A stretch of DNA of 64,000 nucleotides, taken from assembly GCF_002866925.1 (NCBI RefSeq), contig NZ_PKUQ01000054.1, positions 1 to 64,000 on the forward strand, given 5' to 3'. Below are positions 47,349-56,566 of the stretch, one piece after another. Numbering within the stretch: the stretch's first letter is position 1; each line of letters opens with the position of its first letter. The translations under genes were made by a program, and so were the position numbers. The DNA comes from Cohaesibacter celericrescens. Lineage in GTDB: Bacteria; Pseudomonadota; Alphaproteobacteria; Rhizobiales; Cohaesibacteraceae. The notes under the pieces are model-generated. The model had not been told where the DNA came from. It saw nothing but the letters and a program-made list of their open reading frames with translations, and ran no database searches.

Positions 47349-48479
47349 TTGACACCTCTGTTTTCTGGTTTTTTAGCCGCCTATCGATATCTTCCCAATC
47401 GTTTATGGCGCACAGGTTCATTGCTGAGCATCGCCATTGTGGCCGCTCCTCTCTATATATCATCAAATTTTGCAATGGCACAGCAATCAACCGAGGTCAC
47501 AAAACCTGAGGCACCAAAAGCCAACACTGCAAACGACAGCACGCAATCGCAACAGACAGCCGAAAAAGACCAAACAATCAAAGATCAACCAGATAAAGTC
47601 ATTTTGCCGACGACAACATCCAACCCTTTTAGCATTCCCCAATTTGAATTGCCCTCCAGCGCTGCTTTTTCAGCCTATCAACGCGGTTATTATTTAACGG
47701 CGTTTGATTTGGCTACCAAATTGGCTGGGATGGGTGAAGTTTCAGCGCAAACTCTCTTGGGCGCACTCTATCTGCATGGCCAAGGTGTCCCCAAAGACCC
47801 AAAGCTAGCCGCAGACTGGTTCTCCATCGCAGCAGAAAAAGGAGACCCCGAGGCACAATTTGCTCTCGGTTTACTCTACACCCAAGGCAATGGAGTGGAA
47901 AAAGACTATAAAAAAGCCATCCCTCTGTTTGAAAAAGCCGCGCAAAAAAACCAAAAGAATGCGCAATTTAATCTAGCGTTGCTTTATCTGCAAGGCCAGC
48001 TGGTTAGGCAGGATGTGACCAAAGCCATGGATTTGTTTACCAAATCGGCCAGCCAAGGATTGCCTGACGCACAATATGCGCTGGCCAACCTTTATATGTC
48101 AGATCTCTTTCCAACACCGAATGTGGAACAAGCCAGCTATTGGATGCGGGAAGCAGCCAAAGGTGGATTTGCCGATGCCCAATTGGAGTTTGGCCTGATG
48201 GTCCTCAAGGGTCAGGGTGTCCAACAAGACTACGCAGCCGCCCGTTCTTGGATAGAGCAAGCCGCAACCGCTGGACATGTTCTGGCGCAAAACCGCCTTG
48301 CGCGCATTCTAGCCCGCGGCTTTGGAGCACCACCCGAGCCGGTTAAGGCGGCGCAGTTTTATCTGCTCTCCAAGAAGGCCGGCAAAAAAGATGATTGGCT
48401 GGAAGATTATTTCCAAAAGCTACCAAATAGCGACAAGGAAAAAGCGCTAACGGCATTAAATGAAAAGTCTGTTTGGTAG
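47349..48479 (+). CDS. Sel1-like repeat protein
   Basis: 376 aa from a TTG start (AAGGAA upstream). A hydrophobic N-terminus (LLSIAIVAAPLYISSNFAMA) is a signal peptide or anchor. After a Gln/Thr/Lys linker come about seven Sel1 repeats (AQTLLGALYLHGQGVPKDPKLAADWFSIAAEKGDPEAQFALGLLYTQGNGVEKDYKKA and so on). Such solenoids mediate periplasmic protein contacts. No specific partner is evident. Confidence 0.8.
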   Translation: MTPLFSGFLAAYRYLPNRLWRTGSLLSIAIVAAPLYISSNFAMAQQSTEVTKPEAPKANTANDSTQSQQTAEKDQTIKDQPDKVILPTTTSNPFSIPQFELPSSAAFSAYQRGYYLTAFDLATKLAGMGEVSAQTLLGALYLHGQGVPKDPKLAADWFSIAAEKGDPEAQFALGLLYTQGNGVEKDYKKAIPLFEKAAQKNQKNAQFNLALLYLQGQLVRQDVTKAMDLFTKSASQGLPDAQYALANLYMSDLFPTPNVEQASYWMREAAKGGFADAQLEFGLMVLKGQGVQQDYAAARSWIEQAATAGHVLAQNRLARILARGFGAPPEPVKAAQFYLLSKKAGKKDDWLEDYFQKLPNSDKEKALTALNEKSVW

Positions 48480-48717
48480 AATAAAGCCTAAAAACCGGCA
48501 CAACAAAGACGCAGGGTTTGTCACAGCAAGCCGTGATTGACTAATTTTGAGCTGGAAAAATGCCAAAAGCCTTGCAAAAGCGCCATGAATGTGGTCCTAC
48601 AGAGCACCCGTGTCGAGCGATTATTACGATAAGTTCTATCGGCGCGAACATCCTTTTATATGAAGCAGGATCGCAGCTGCCAATGTGTCACGCATCCTGC
48701 CAGCAAGATGGCTAGTT

Positions 48718-49281
48718 ATGAAAATCAATGGTAACGAAATCCGTCCTGGCAATGTGATCGAGCATCAGGGCACCATTTGGGTCGCAGTTAAAGTCAATGC
48801 AGTGAAACCAGGCAAAGGCGGAGCGTTTGCTCAGGTTGAATTCAAAAATCTGATCGACGGACGCAAGCTCAACGAACGTTTTCGCGCATCTGAAACCGTG
48901 GAACGCATCCGCCTTGAACAGAAGGATTTCACCTTTCTGTATGAAGAAGGTGAAAATCTTGTTTTCATGGACACCGTTAACTACGACCAACTAGAACTGA
49001 ACAAGGAATTTGTTGGCGAACGTGCAGCTTTCCTTCAGGACGGCATGGCTGTGGTCGTTGAACTGCACGAAGAACGTCCGATCGGCATTCAATTGCCGGA
49101 CCAGGTGACCTTGGAAGTGACAGAAACCGAGCCCACCATCAAAGGCCAGACGCAGTCGTCGTCCTATAAGCCTGCGATGTTGAGCAATGGTGTGCGGTGC
49201 ATGGTGCCGCCGTTTATCGCTGTCGGCGAGAATATCGTGGTAGACACCAACGAGATCATCTACGTAAAACGCGCTGACTAA
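48718..49281 (+). CDS. efp: Translation elongation factor P
   Basis: 187 aa from [13 protein letters not shown]. Relieves ribosome stalling at polyproline. The KOW-like N-domain tip reads VKPGKGGAF, with Lys33 the site modified by EpmA in many bacteria. Two OB domains follow ([21 protein letters not shown], and the C-terminal [19 protein letters not shown]). The frame upstream to 48685 is extension. Confidence 0.95.
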   Translation: MKINGNEIRPGNVIEHQGTIWVAVKVNAVKPGKGGAFAQVEFKNLIDGRKLNERFRASETVERIRLEQKDFTFLYEEGENLVFMDTVNYDQLELNKEFVGERAAFLQDGMAVVVELHEERPIGIQLPDQVTLEVTETEPTIKGQTQSSSYKPAMLSNGVRCMVPPFIAVGENIVVDTNEIIYVKRAD

Positions 49282-49301
49282 CACAGCGACGCAAGACCGC
49301 T

Positions 49302-49335
49302 GCACGCATCTCCATTGGGATTGATGCGTGCTTTT
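49302..49335 (+). terminator. efp terminator
   Basis: Stem gcacgcatc / gatgcgtgc with a 12-base loop, then TTTT. Confidence 0.7.
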
Positions 49336-49447
49336 GTTGTGACGGGCATACAATCCAGATCGTCGTCACATTCGACACATAAATTTGCGCTCGCCTATGA
49401 TCTGACAGATAGATAAGGCAGCGCCAGTCACCTAGGACGCACAGAAA

Positions 49448-50245
49448 ATGGCTCGTTCCGCTCTTCTCAATGTCATGGTCCAAGCCGCTCTTAAGGCTGG
49501 ACGCCGCTTATCTCGTGATTTCGGCGAATTGGAAAACCTTCAGGTTTCCCGCAAGGGGCCAGGCGATTTTGTTTCCAGCGCAGACCTTCAGGCCGAACAA
49601 ACCATCAAGGAAGAGCTGCAAAAAGCCCGCCCGAATTTCGGCTTCCTGATGGAAGAAAGCGGTGAACACGAAGGGGCGGATAAAAGCCATCGCTGGATCA
49701 TAGACCCTCTCGATGGCACGACCAACTTCTTGCACGGCATACCCATGTTTGCCATTTCCATTGCACTGGAACACGAAGGCCGCATCGTCGCCGGTATCAT
49801 CTACAATCCGGCAACCGATGATCTGTTCACAGCAGAACGTGGCCGTGGTGCTTTTTATAATGATCGCCGCATGCGCGTTGCTGCCCGTGACGACTTCCAC
49901 GATTGTGTCATTGCCACAGGCGTACCACACCTTGGCCGCGGCAGACACAAACCTTACCTCGACCAACTGGAAACCATCATGGCCGATGTGTCCGGCCTGC
50001 GCAGTACCGGCTCGGCTGCCCTCGACATGGCCTATGTCGCAACTGGCCGTTTTGACGGATATTGGGAAGAATTTCTATACCCTTGGGACGTTGCTGCGGG
50101 CATTTTGTTGGTACGCGAAGCAGGTGGTTTTGTCACCGACATTAACGGTGGAGACGACATGTTCAAGAGCGGCTCAGTCATCGCTGCCAATGAAGCCATT
50201 CGTCGCCATATCCAGCATGGCCTAAAAAAAGCACAAAACAAATGA
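49448..50245 (+). CDS. suhB: Inositol monophosphatase family protein (SuhB)
   Basis: 265 aa. Metal-dependent phosphatase: LMEESGEHEG (metal Glu), WIIDPLDGTTNFLHGIPMFAISIAL (the DPLDGT signature) and WDVAAGILLVREAGG (late Asp). Hydrolyses myo-inositol-1-phosphate and related phosphates; E. coli SuhB also joins the rRNA antitermination complex. AGGA precedes the ATG. Confidence 0.92.
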   Translation: MARSALLNVMVQAALKAGRRLSRDFGELENLQVSRKGPGDFVSSADLQAEQTIKEELQKARPNFGFLMEESGEHEGADKSHRWIIDPLDGTTNFLHGIPMFAISIALEHEGRIVAGIIYNPATDDLFTAERGRGAFYNDRRMRVAARDDFHDCVIATGVPHLGRGRHKPYLDQLETIMADVSGLRSTGSAALDMAYVATGRFDGYWEEFLYPWDVAAGILLVREAGGFVTDINGGDDMFKSGSVIAANEAIRRHIQHGLKKAQNK

Positions 50246-50343
50246 CATCATTGGTGATCTGACACCCGGCCAGATCACATCTTTCTGGCCATCAACGTAA
50301 AAAAATCTATAATACCCCTTTTCCTCAGCGAGGAAATTGGGCA

Positions 50344-51456
50344 ATGTCTTTAGGCTTGGATGAAACAAATCATTCGGGCCATTTTGGCCTGCTCCCACGC
50401 AACCAGAAAAGACGGACGATGACCAGCGAGTTGGATCCATATAAGCTAGCAAGTCCACAACGTTACCTGTGGCGTATGCTCATTTTCATTGGCGCAGCTG
50501 CGTTTATTCCCCTCATACTCTATCGCCAGATTCTCGAAGCCTTCTGGAGCAACCCGCTCCTAAATGCGATGATTTTCTTTGTCCTGGCGGTCGGCATCTT
50601 TCTGGCAATGCGTCAGGTTGTACGCCTGTTCCGTGAGGTCAAATGGGTGAATAATTTTCGCCTCGGTGATCCGGGGCTGGAAGTCTCACGACCACCGATC
50701 CTACTGGCACCAATGGCCACTCTATTGGGTGACCGTGTTGGCCGTATGGCGATCAATACCTCAACGATGCGCTCCATTCTTGAATCAGTCGGCATGCGCC
50801 TCGATGAAGCCCGAGATATTTCCCGATATTTGACGGGCCTCTTGGTGTTTCTCGGTCTACTGGGCACTTTTTGGGGTTTGCTGCAAACCGTAAGCTCCGT
50901 TGGCGACGTCATTCGCTCCCTGTCTGTGGCATCCACAGATGTCGGTGTGATCTTTGAAGATTTAAAAGCCGGTTTAGAAGCCCCGTTGAAGGGCATGGGC
51001 ACAGCCTTTTCATCCTCTCTTTTTGGTCTTTCCGGCTCACTGGTACTTGGGTTCCTAGATTTGCAAGCGGGTCAGGCACAGACCCGTTTCTTTACCAATC
51101 TGGAAGACTGGCTTTCCACCGTCACCGACATTCGTGTCGAAGATCTCGAGGCTGGCTATGGCGAAGCATTGGGCAACGGCAACAACCAACAGCTTGTCTC
51201 AGTGCTTGAACAACTGTCCCGTAAAATCGATGGCGTGAATGCAGATGGCAGTGCCAATTCTGGCCGCACAGCAACCACCGCTATGGCCAATTTGGCCGAA
51301 GGCATTCAAGGACTTGTTCAACATTTGCGCTCAGAACAGCAATTGATGCGTGAGTGGGCTGACCAGCAATCCACCCAGCAAGAAGAAATCAAGCAGGTGC
51401 TGACAAAACTAAACACCGTTCTATCGTCGGCCGACTCGTCCAGCGAAAACAAATAG
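50344..51456 (+). CDS. MotA/TolQ/ExbB-type proton channel protein
   Basis: 370 aa; GAGGAAA precedes the ATG, while a second Met 75 bases on is possible. Two N-terminal transmembrane segments (YLWRMLIFIGAAAFIPLILY, NAMIFFVLAVGIFLAMRQVV) and two central ones (LLVFLGLLGTFWGLLQTVSSVGDVI, GMGTAFSSSLFGLSGSLVLGFLDLQ), with the TFWGL and Thr/Pro-type residues of the proton channel superfamily. The cytosolic C-terminus is Gln-rich coiled coil. With the next gene it resembles a non-flagellar stator pair. Confidence 0.75.
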   Translation: MSLGLDETNHSGHFGLLPRNQKRRTMTSELDPYKLASPQRYLWRMLIFIGAAAFIPLILYRQILEAFWSNPLLNAMIFFVLAVGIFLAMRQVVRLFREVKWVNNFRLGDPGLEVSRPPILLAPMATLLGDRVGRMAINTSTMRSILESVGMRLDEARDISRYLTGLLVFLGLLGTFWGLLQTVSSVGDVIRSLSVASTDVGVIFEDLKAGLEAPLKGMGTAFSSSLFGLSGSLVLGFLDLQAGQAQTRFFTNLEDWLSTVTDIRVEDLEAGYGEALGNGNNQQLVSVLEQLSRKIDGVNADGSANSGRTATTAMANLAEGIQGLVQHLRSEQQLMREWADQQSTQQEEIKQVLTKLNTVLSSADSSSENK

Positions 51457-51522
51457 ACGAACCAAGAGTACCGCAATCCGATACATTGCTTTCGGCCTGC
51501 ACAAAAATCATGAGGATGTCAG

Positions 51523-52551
51523 ATGGGTCTGTCCCGCAATCGCCGCAATGAACCTAGAGCCGACTACTGGCCTGGTTTTGTCGACGCCATGGCGACCTTG
51601 CTGCTGGTGCTCATCTTCTTGCTAACCGTATTCATGGTTGCACAGTTTTTCCTCAGTCAGGAAATTTCTGGCAAGGACACTGCACTGAACAAACTCAACA
51701 ACCAAATCGCTGAATTGACCGAGCTGTTGGCTCTGGAACGCGCTGGAAAACAAGATTTGGAGAGCTCTATTCTGAGCTTGCAAGCCGGGCTTGAAAGCAC
51801 TGAGGCTTCCCGAGACCGATTGTTGCTGCAGTTGGATTCTCAAGCGGGTGATAAAGACAGCGCAGGCGGACAGATCGCGTCCCTGACCAAGACCCTCGAA
51901 AATGAAAAAGTCATTTCACAACGAGCTCTAGCCCAAGTGGAACTCCTCAACCAACAGATCTCAGCTTTGCGCCGCCAGATTGCTGCGCTTGAGGACGCGC
52001 TAGATGCCTCTGAAAACAGAGACAGGGAAAGCCAGACCAAAATTGCCAGCCTTGGCAAACGCCTCAACATCGCTTTGGCCCAACGGGTACAAGAGTTGTC
52101 TCGTTACCGGTCAGATTTTTTCGGTCGCCTGAGAGAAATCCTATCCCAGCGCTCCGATATACGCGTGGTGGGTGATCGCTTTGTTTTTCAATCCGAAGTG
52201 CTGTTCCCGTCTGGTGGCGAGCGCATGAAAGAAGAAGGCACCGGAGAACTGGATCGCCTTGCCGAAGCCATTCTGGAATTGAGTCAAGATATTCCTGAGG
52301 AAATCGATTGGGTGCTGCGTATTGACGGCCACACCGACAATCGCCCGATCAACAGCGCCCGCTTCCCATCCAACTGGGAATTATCCGCCGCCCGAGCCAT
52401 CTCAGTGGTCAAGTATCTCATATCCAAAGGCGTCCCGCCCAAGCGATTGGTCGCAGCTGGTTTTGGCGAATTTCAGCCCCTTGAGGACGGAGACGACGAC
52501 GAGACACTGCGCAAGAACCGCCGCATCGAGCTAAAACTCACCCAACGCTAA
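51523..52551 (+). CDS. OmpA/MotB-like peptidoglycan-binding protein
   Basis: 342 aa. One N-terminal transmembrane helix with an Asp at its base (GFVDAMATLLLVLIFLLTVFMVAQFF, Asp21, as in MotB), a long coiled coil (about 50-190) and a C-terminal OmpA domain with RIDGHTDNRPINSARFPSNWELSAARAISVVKYL and NRRIELKL. It should be the wall-anchored partner of the MotA/TolQ-like protein encoded 66 bases upstream. GAGGA precedes the ATG. Physiological role unknown. Confidence 0.8.
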   Translation: MGLSRNRRNEPRADYWPGFVDAMATLLLVLIFLLTVFMVAQFFLSQEISGKDTALNKLNNQIAELTELLALERAGKQDLESSILSLQAGLESTEASRDRLLLQLDSQAGDKDSAGGQIASLTKTLENEKVISQRALAQVELLNQQISALRRQIAALEDALDASENRDRESQTKIASLGKRLNIALAQRVQELSRYRSDFFGRLREILSQRSDIRVVGDRFVFQSEVLFPSGGERMKEEGTGELDRLAEAILELSQDIPEEIDWVLRIDGHTDNRPINSARFPSNWELSAARAISVVKYLISKGVPPKRLVAAGFGEFQPLEDGDDDETLRKNRRIELKLTQR

Positions 52552-52562
52552 TCGCGACTCGA

Positions 52563-54338
52563 TCACACCTCTAGGTCGTCACCAAATTGCAGGCTTGCGA
52601 GCCGCGCGTAGAGACCCTTTTGCGCCACCAAACTGTCATGGTTGCCTTGCTCGACCACCTGTCCCTTTTTGAGAACAAGTATGCGGTCCGCTTTTTTCAC
52701 CGTCGCCAAGCGGTGAGCAATAACGATTGTCGTGCGTCCAACCATCATGTCGTCCAACGCAGCCTGAACCAGAGTCTCGCTTTCAGCATCCAACGCGCTC
52801 GTGGCTTCATCCAACAGCAGAATCGGCGCGTCTTTGAGAATCGCACGTGCGATCGCCAACCGCTGTCGTTGACCGCCAGATAAGGTCACGCCGCGCTCAC
52901 CAATCAGCGAATCATAACCATCGGACATGTCGCAAATAAACCCATGCGCATGCGCTGATTTGGCGGCCTTTATAATATCTTCCCGGCTGGCTCCATCCCG
53001 ACCCATGGCGATATTATCTGCCACAGACATGGCAAAAATTACGGGTTCTTGTGGCACCAAGGCCATCGCACTGCGCAAGTCGTGCAGCGACACCTGATCA
53101 ATCGGTTGACCACCAAGCAGCAAACGACCTTTTTCGGTATCGTAGAAGCGCATCAACAGCTGAAATATGGTCGTTTTTCCTGCACCGGAAGGCCCCACAA
53201 TAGCAACCGTTTCTCCAGCCTGGATTTCAAAAGACAGATCCTCAAGAACAGGGCTCTTCTCTGCATTAGGGTAATGAAAACAAACCTGATCAAAAGTCAC
53301 AGAAAGCGCAGCAGCGGCTGGCAAAGGCAGCGGATTGGTCACCGACTGGACATCAACGTCTTCGTCCATCAACTCCATCAATCGCTCAGCCGAACCGGAC
53401 GCTTGGGATATCTCGCCCCACACTTCGCTCAAGCCGCCAAGGCCCGCAGCAGCCATGGTAGAATAGATAACGAATTGACTGAGCGCGCCAGCCGAGAGGG
53501 TTCCGGCGGTAACATCCTGCGCTGCATACCAAAGCACGCCGACAATGGACGCGAAAATGAAGAACATAGCAAAGGCAGTCAGCAAAGCGCGGGCCCGTAC
53601 CGAGTGACGGGCAGCGCCAAAAGCTTGCTCAATTGACTCGCCAAAGAACCCGTTAACGCGCTTTTCCTGCGTGAAGGACTGTAGCACTCGCATGGCCCCT
53701 ATAGCCTCTGTGGCAAAAGCGGAGCTGTCAGCCAGCCTATCCTGTGCAAAGCGTTGTTTCTTGCGCACCCATCGCCCCAGCCCCACCAAAGGCAAAACAA
53801 TGAAGGGGATCGCTCCCAATACAAGCAGAGACATCTCAGGGCTGGTGATCACCATCATCACAGCTGCGCCAATAAACAGCACAAAGTTCCTCAATGCCAA
53901 GGAGGCACTCGCTCCCACCGCCGATTTGATCTGGGTAGCATCTGCTGTCAAGCGAGAGACAATTTCACCACTGCGCACCCGATCGAAAAACTCGGGCGAT
54001 AAAACCGTCAGCTTGGCAAAGACATCACGGCGCAAATCATTGACAACCCGCTCGCCGAGGATAATGACAAAATAATAGCGGCTCGCACTGGCCAGAGCCA
54101 AAAACAACACTGCAACAATCAACCACCCCGTATAGTGATCCACCATTGCAACATTGTCCTCAGACAATCCTTTATCAACCAAGCCGCGCATCAACAACGG
54201 CAGCGACAAAGTAGCGAAAGAAGCAACCAAAAGCGAAGCCAATGCGGCCGCTACCGCACCGCGATACCGCATGGCATAGGGTGCAAGGCGGACCAGTGGC
54301 TGCAGGCGAAAGGAAGATGCGACATCGGATTCGGCCAT
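52563..54338 (-). CDS. ABC exporter, membrane and ATPase domains fused (MsbA-like)
   Basis: 591 aa from MAESDVASSFRLQ (GGAG upstream). Six transmembrane helices in the first 320 residues, then the nucleotide-binding domain: Walker A GPSGAGKTT, signature LSGGQRQRLAIARAIL, Walker B ILLLDEATSALD, H-loop IAHRLAT. A homodimer would export a lipid, peptide or drug. No neighbouring cargo gene. Convergent with the OmpA-like gene, with only 11 bases between stops. Confidence 0.88.
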   Translation of the reverse strand: MAESDVASSFRLQPLVRLAPYAMRYRGAVAAALASLLVASFATLSLPLLMRGLVDKGLSEDNVAMVDHYTGWLIVAVLFLALASASRYYFVIILGERVVNDLRRDVFAKLTVLSPEFFDRVRSGEIVSRLTADATQIKSAVGASASLALRNFVLFIGAAVMMVITSPEMSLLVLGAIPFIVLPLVGLGRWVRKKQRFAQDRLADSSAFATEAIGAMRVLQSFTQEKRVNGFFGESIEQAFGAARHSVRARALLTAFAMFFIFASIVGVLWYAAQDVTAGTLSAGALSQFVIYSTMAAAGLGGLSEVWGEISQASGSAERLMELMDEDVDVQSVTNPLPLPAAAALSVTFDQVCFHYPNAEKSPVLEDLSFEIQAGETVAIVGPSGAGKTTIFQLLMRFYDTEKGRLLLGGQPIDQVSLHDLRSAMALVPQEPVIFAMSVADNIAMGRDGASREDIIKAAKSAHAHGFICDMSDGYDSLIGERGVTLSGGQRQRLAIARAILKDAPILLLDEATSALDAESETLVQAALDDMMVGRTTIVIAHRLATVKKADRILVLKKGQVVEQGNHDSLVAQKGLYARLASLQFGDDLEV

Positions 54339-54762
54339 GGATACTCCAAAACTATAAGCTGCGCCCAACGCGCCATGCAAAGGCAGGCAAATTTGATAAA
54401 TGCACGGCCCAAATTTCTATTCACCAGACATAATCTGATTTTTGCACTTTATGAGACCCCATTTCGCTTCGGGTCTGCATTTTTCCCTCTCTACATAGGT
54501 ATCAGGCTTGTATATCTCAACACACTGCGCTATAGGAACCCACGAATTATCTCTACGGCTGCGTGGCCTAATCCGCCCCGCAGCTTAACTTGTTGGATCT
54601 CGCAGATCGTCCAGCAGCATCGCTGCGGCATCGCGATCCGAATGAACATCGCCAAAAGTCCCCTTGGTTTTTTGGATCACGATGTGCATCAAACAAATTT
54701 TGGAGCATTTTTCGTCATTGATAGGAATGCGAAAAACACTCTAGTGCTAAGGACGTTCTAAA
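54339..54762. other. Divergent region before rpmE
   Basis: About 420 bases containing the promoters for the ABC gene (minus) and rpmE (+). A long frame at 54135-54761 (+) is a shadow of the ABC gene. No known ribosomal leader is recognised. Confidence 0.4.
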
Positions 54763-54987
54763 ATGAAAAAAGATATCCATCCAGAATATCACATGATCAA
54801 AGTTGTCATGACAGACGGCAGCGAATTCACAACCCGGTCCACTTATGGTTCTGAAGGCGCGACCCTCAACCTGGACATTGATCCAACCTCCCATCCTGCA
54901 TGGACTGGCAACACCAACCAGCTGCTGGACCGTGGTGGACGCGTTTCACGCTTTAAAGACAAATTCTCCGGTTTCTTGGGCTCTTAA
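54763..54987 (+). CDS. rpmE: 50S ribosomal protein L31
   Basis: 74 aa. [29 protein letters not shown], then [12 protein letters not shown] and the C-terminal [12 protein letters not shown] are typical. It lacks the zinc-binding CxxC cysteines, so it is the C-minus form. AAGGA precedes the ATG and a strong terminator follows. Confidence 0.95.
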   Translation: MKKDIHPEYHMIKVVMTDGSEFTTRSTYGSEGATLNLDIDPTSHPAWTGNTNQLLDRGGRVSRFKDKFSGFLGS

Positions 54988-55019
54988 TAGCCAAACGATT
55001 TTGTCTCAAAACGATCAGA

Positions 55020-55044
55020 CCCGGTGCACCGCACCGGGTTTTTT
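55020..55044 (+). terminator. rpmE terminator
   Basis: Stem cccggtgc / gcaccggg, loop acc, then six T. Confidence 0.85.
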
Positions 55045-55100
55045 CATGCCCTCCGTTTAGATGCAGATGCATTCAAATGAGCAAGCCATTTCCAGCCACA

Positions 55101-55123
55101 AAAAAAGGCGCCCAAAGGCACCT
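55101..55123 (-). terminator. DUF1465 gene terminator
   Basis: The minus-strand transcript folds AGGUGCC / GGCGCCU with a 4-base loop, followed by seven T. Confidence 0.7.
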
Positions 55124-55193
55124 TTTCTCTCACAATAGTTCTAAAGATCAACGACCGAACAATCGCCTCGTAGCCCGCAGCTTCAAGCCGATG

Positions 55194-55742
55194 TCATTGC
55201 TCTGCTGTTTTGGCGGCAAAGGCATTGGCAATCAATCCAATTTGGTCCCCAACAGGATTGGCTTGCTCTACACTTTCCTCTGGTTCGAGCGATCTTTTCG
55301 AATAAATCACTTCATCCAGATGACGAATGCGTTTCTGCAAATGCAAAGATTGTTCGATCAAGGCGCGCAATCGAAGAGGCAACTCGTCCCAACCCGGTCC
55401 GTCCTTGGGCGTGGTCAGTCCGTGCAATCGAACTTTGTTCTTTTCCTGTCCCGCTTGCTCCAAGCTCATTTCGCCTTCGTTAACGGCACGCTGCAACAAC
55501 AACCAAGAGGCCATTTGCATCAGACGAGTGGTCAGACGCATGGATTCGGTCGCATAGGCAAGCGACGCGACGCGCGGCAGGCTCTTGGCTTCAGCACGCC
55601 CATCACCGTCTAGATAATCTGCAGCTTCTTCTACCAAAGACATCCCGTCCCGAAACAAAGCTTTGAAACTGTCTGAGTCGGCCAACTTGGCACCGAAGGA
55701 GACTGGAGTAGTATTTAAATTCTGACTACGCTTGTCGTTCAT
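55194..55742 (-). CDS. DUF1465 family protein
   Basis: 182 aa. Mostly helical: ADSDSFKALFRDGMSLVEEAADYLDGDGRAEAKSLPRVASLAYATESMRLTTRLMQMASWLLLQRAVNEGEMS is the DUF1465 core. Found across alphaproteobacteria and sometimes associated with cell-cycle regulation, but the biochemical function is unknown. The C-terminus beyond about residue 150 is variable. Confidence 0.8.
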   Translation of the reverse strand: MNDKRSQNLNTTPVSFGAKLADSDSFKALFRDGMSLVEEAADYLDGDGRAEAKSLPRVASLAYATESMRLTTRLMQMASWLLLQRAVNEGEMSLEQAGQEKNKVRLHGLTTPKDGPGWDELPLRLRALIEQSLHLQKRIRHLDEVIYSKRSLEPEESVEQANPVGDQIGLIANAFAAKTAEQ

Positions 55743-56566
55743 ATGACCTCCAACTGTCTGGTACTGCCTAGCATGACCGATGTGTCAGATTCAAACAGGC
55801 AATTCATCAATGTGTCACTTACGAGGATATCAAGCACAAACTGTGCCAATAGACCAAACCGGTCTTGACAGCCATTTGAGCACGCAAAGACGAGACAGAT
55901 GACACGGCCCCAAAAATCAAGTTAGCAGAAGGCACCCTATGCTATCAACGCTTCTTGGATCGGAGGGGCCTATATTTGCTCACATCATCGCTTGATCACA
56001 GATCAGCCACGACATTGGGGCGAAAGCATGGCTGAATTATGAACCATTGCCCTTATTGTCGCATCGCGGATAGCAAGTTTTACACATTCAAAATCAAATT
56101 AACATAAATGAAACAAACACTTAAATAAAGATCCTATAGATGAAAACCAAGAATAGGCTCAAAATTGAATGCTAAATTGCCACACCTGATACAAAGAAAA
56201 AAAGAGCCGTAAAGAACGGCTCTTAGGTGTTGACAGGGAGGCGTCAAACAAAGTGACAGGAGGCACTCGTCATCCAAATAAAAAGGATACTATTCATTAA
56301 CGTTTAATTTGGTTACCAAATAGTTAATACGCAGGTAAAGAAAAATTAAATCCCATAATGAAGCAACAAACACAAAATCGTTTCAATTGAAGACTTTGGT
56401 ACAAAACACATTATATATTCATTAACTATAAATACTTGCGGTAGAAGACACACCCCATCATTCCCGTACGCCCTTAAATCCCCAATTCACACCTTTGGTC
56501 ATAGAGCCCATTTCCCAAACGGCACCGATAGGCTAAAACTGCATGCAACAACAAGGGAGATGCCCC
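55743..56566. other. Long AT-rich intergenic region with small-RNA candidate
   Basis: About 820 bases with no protein gene. The middle holds the candidate small RNA described separately. The rest is AT-rich with several TTAA half-sites (for example around 56297-56330) but no exact CtrA box. Confidence 0.5.
56196..56290 (-). ncRNA. Candidate small RNA with two CCUCC hairpin loops
   Basis: Read on the minus strand, hairpin 1 (56267-56252) is AGUG-CCUCCUGU-CACU, hairpin 2 (56247-56230) is UUGAC-GCCUCCCU-GUCAA, and a terminator follows: AGAGCCGU / ACGGCUCU (56223-56203) with a T run of seven. Each loop shows CCUCC, able to pair with Shine-Dalgarno sites. This is the layout of the alphaproteobacterial suhB/alpha-r14 type trans-acting RNAs. 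No protein gene precedes the terminator. The 5' end is estimated. Confidence 0.6.

Noticed and set aside
54135..54761. + strand frame of 208 aa before rpmE
   Set aside because: Overlaps the ABC gene start in antisense and has no recognisable domain.
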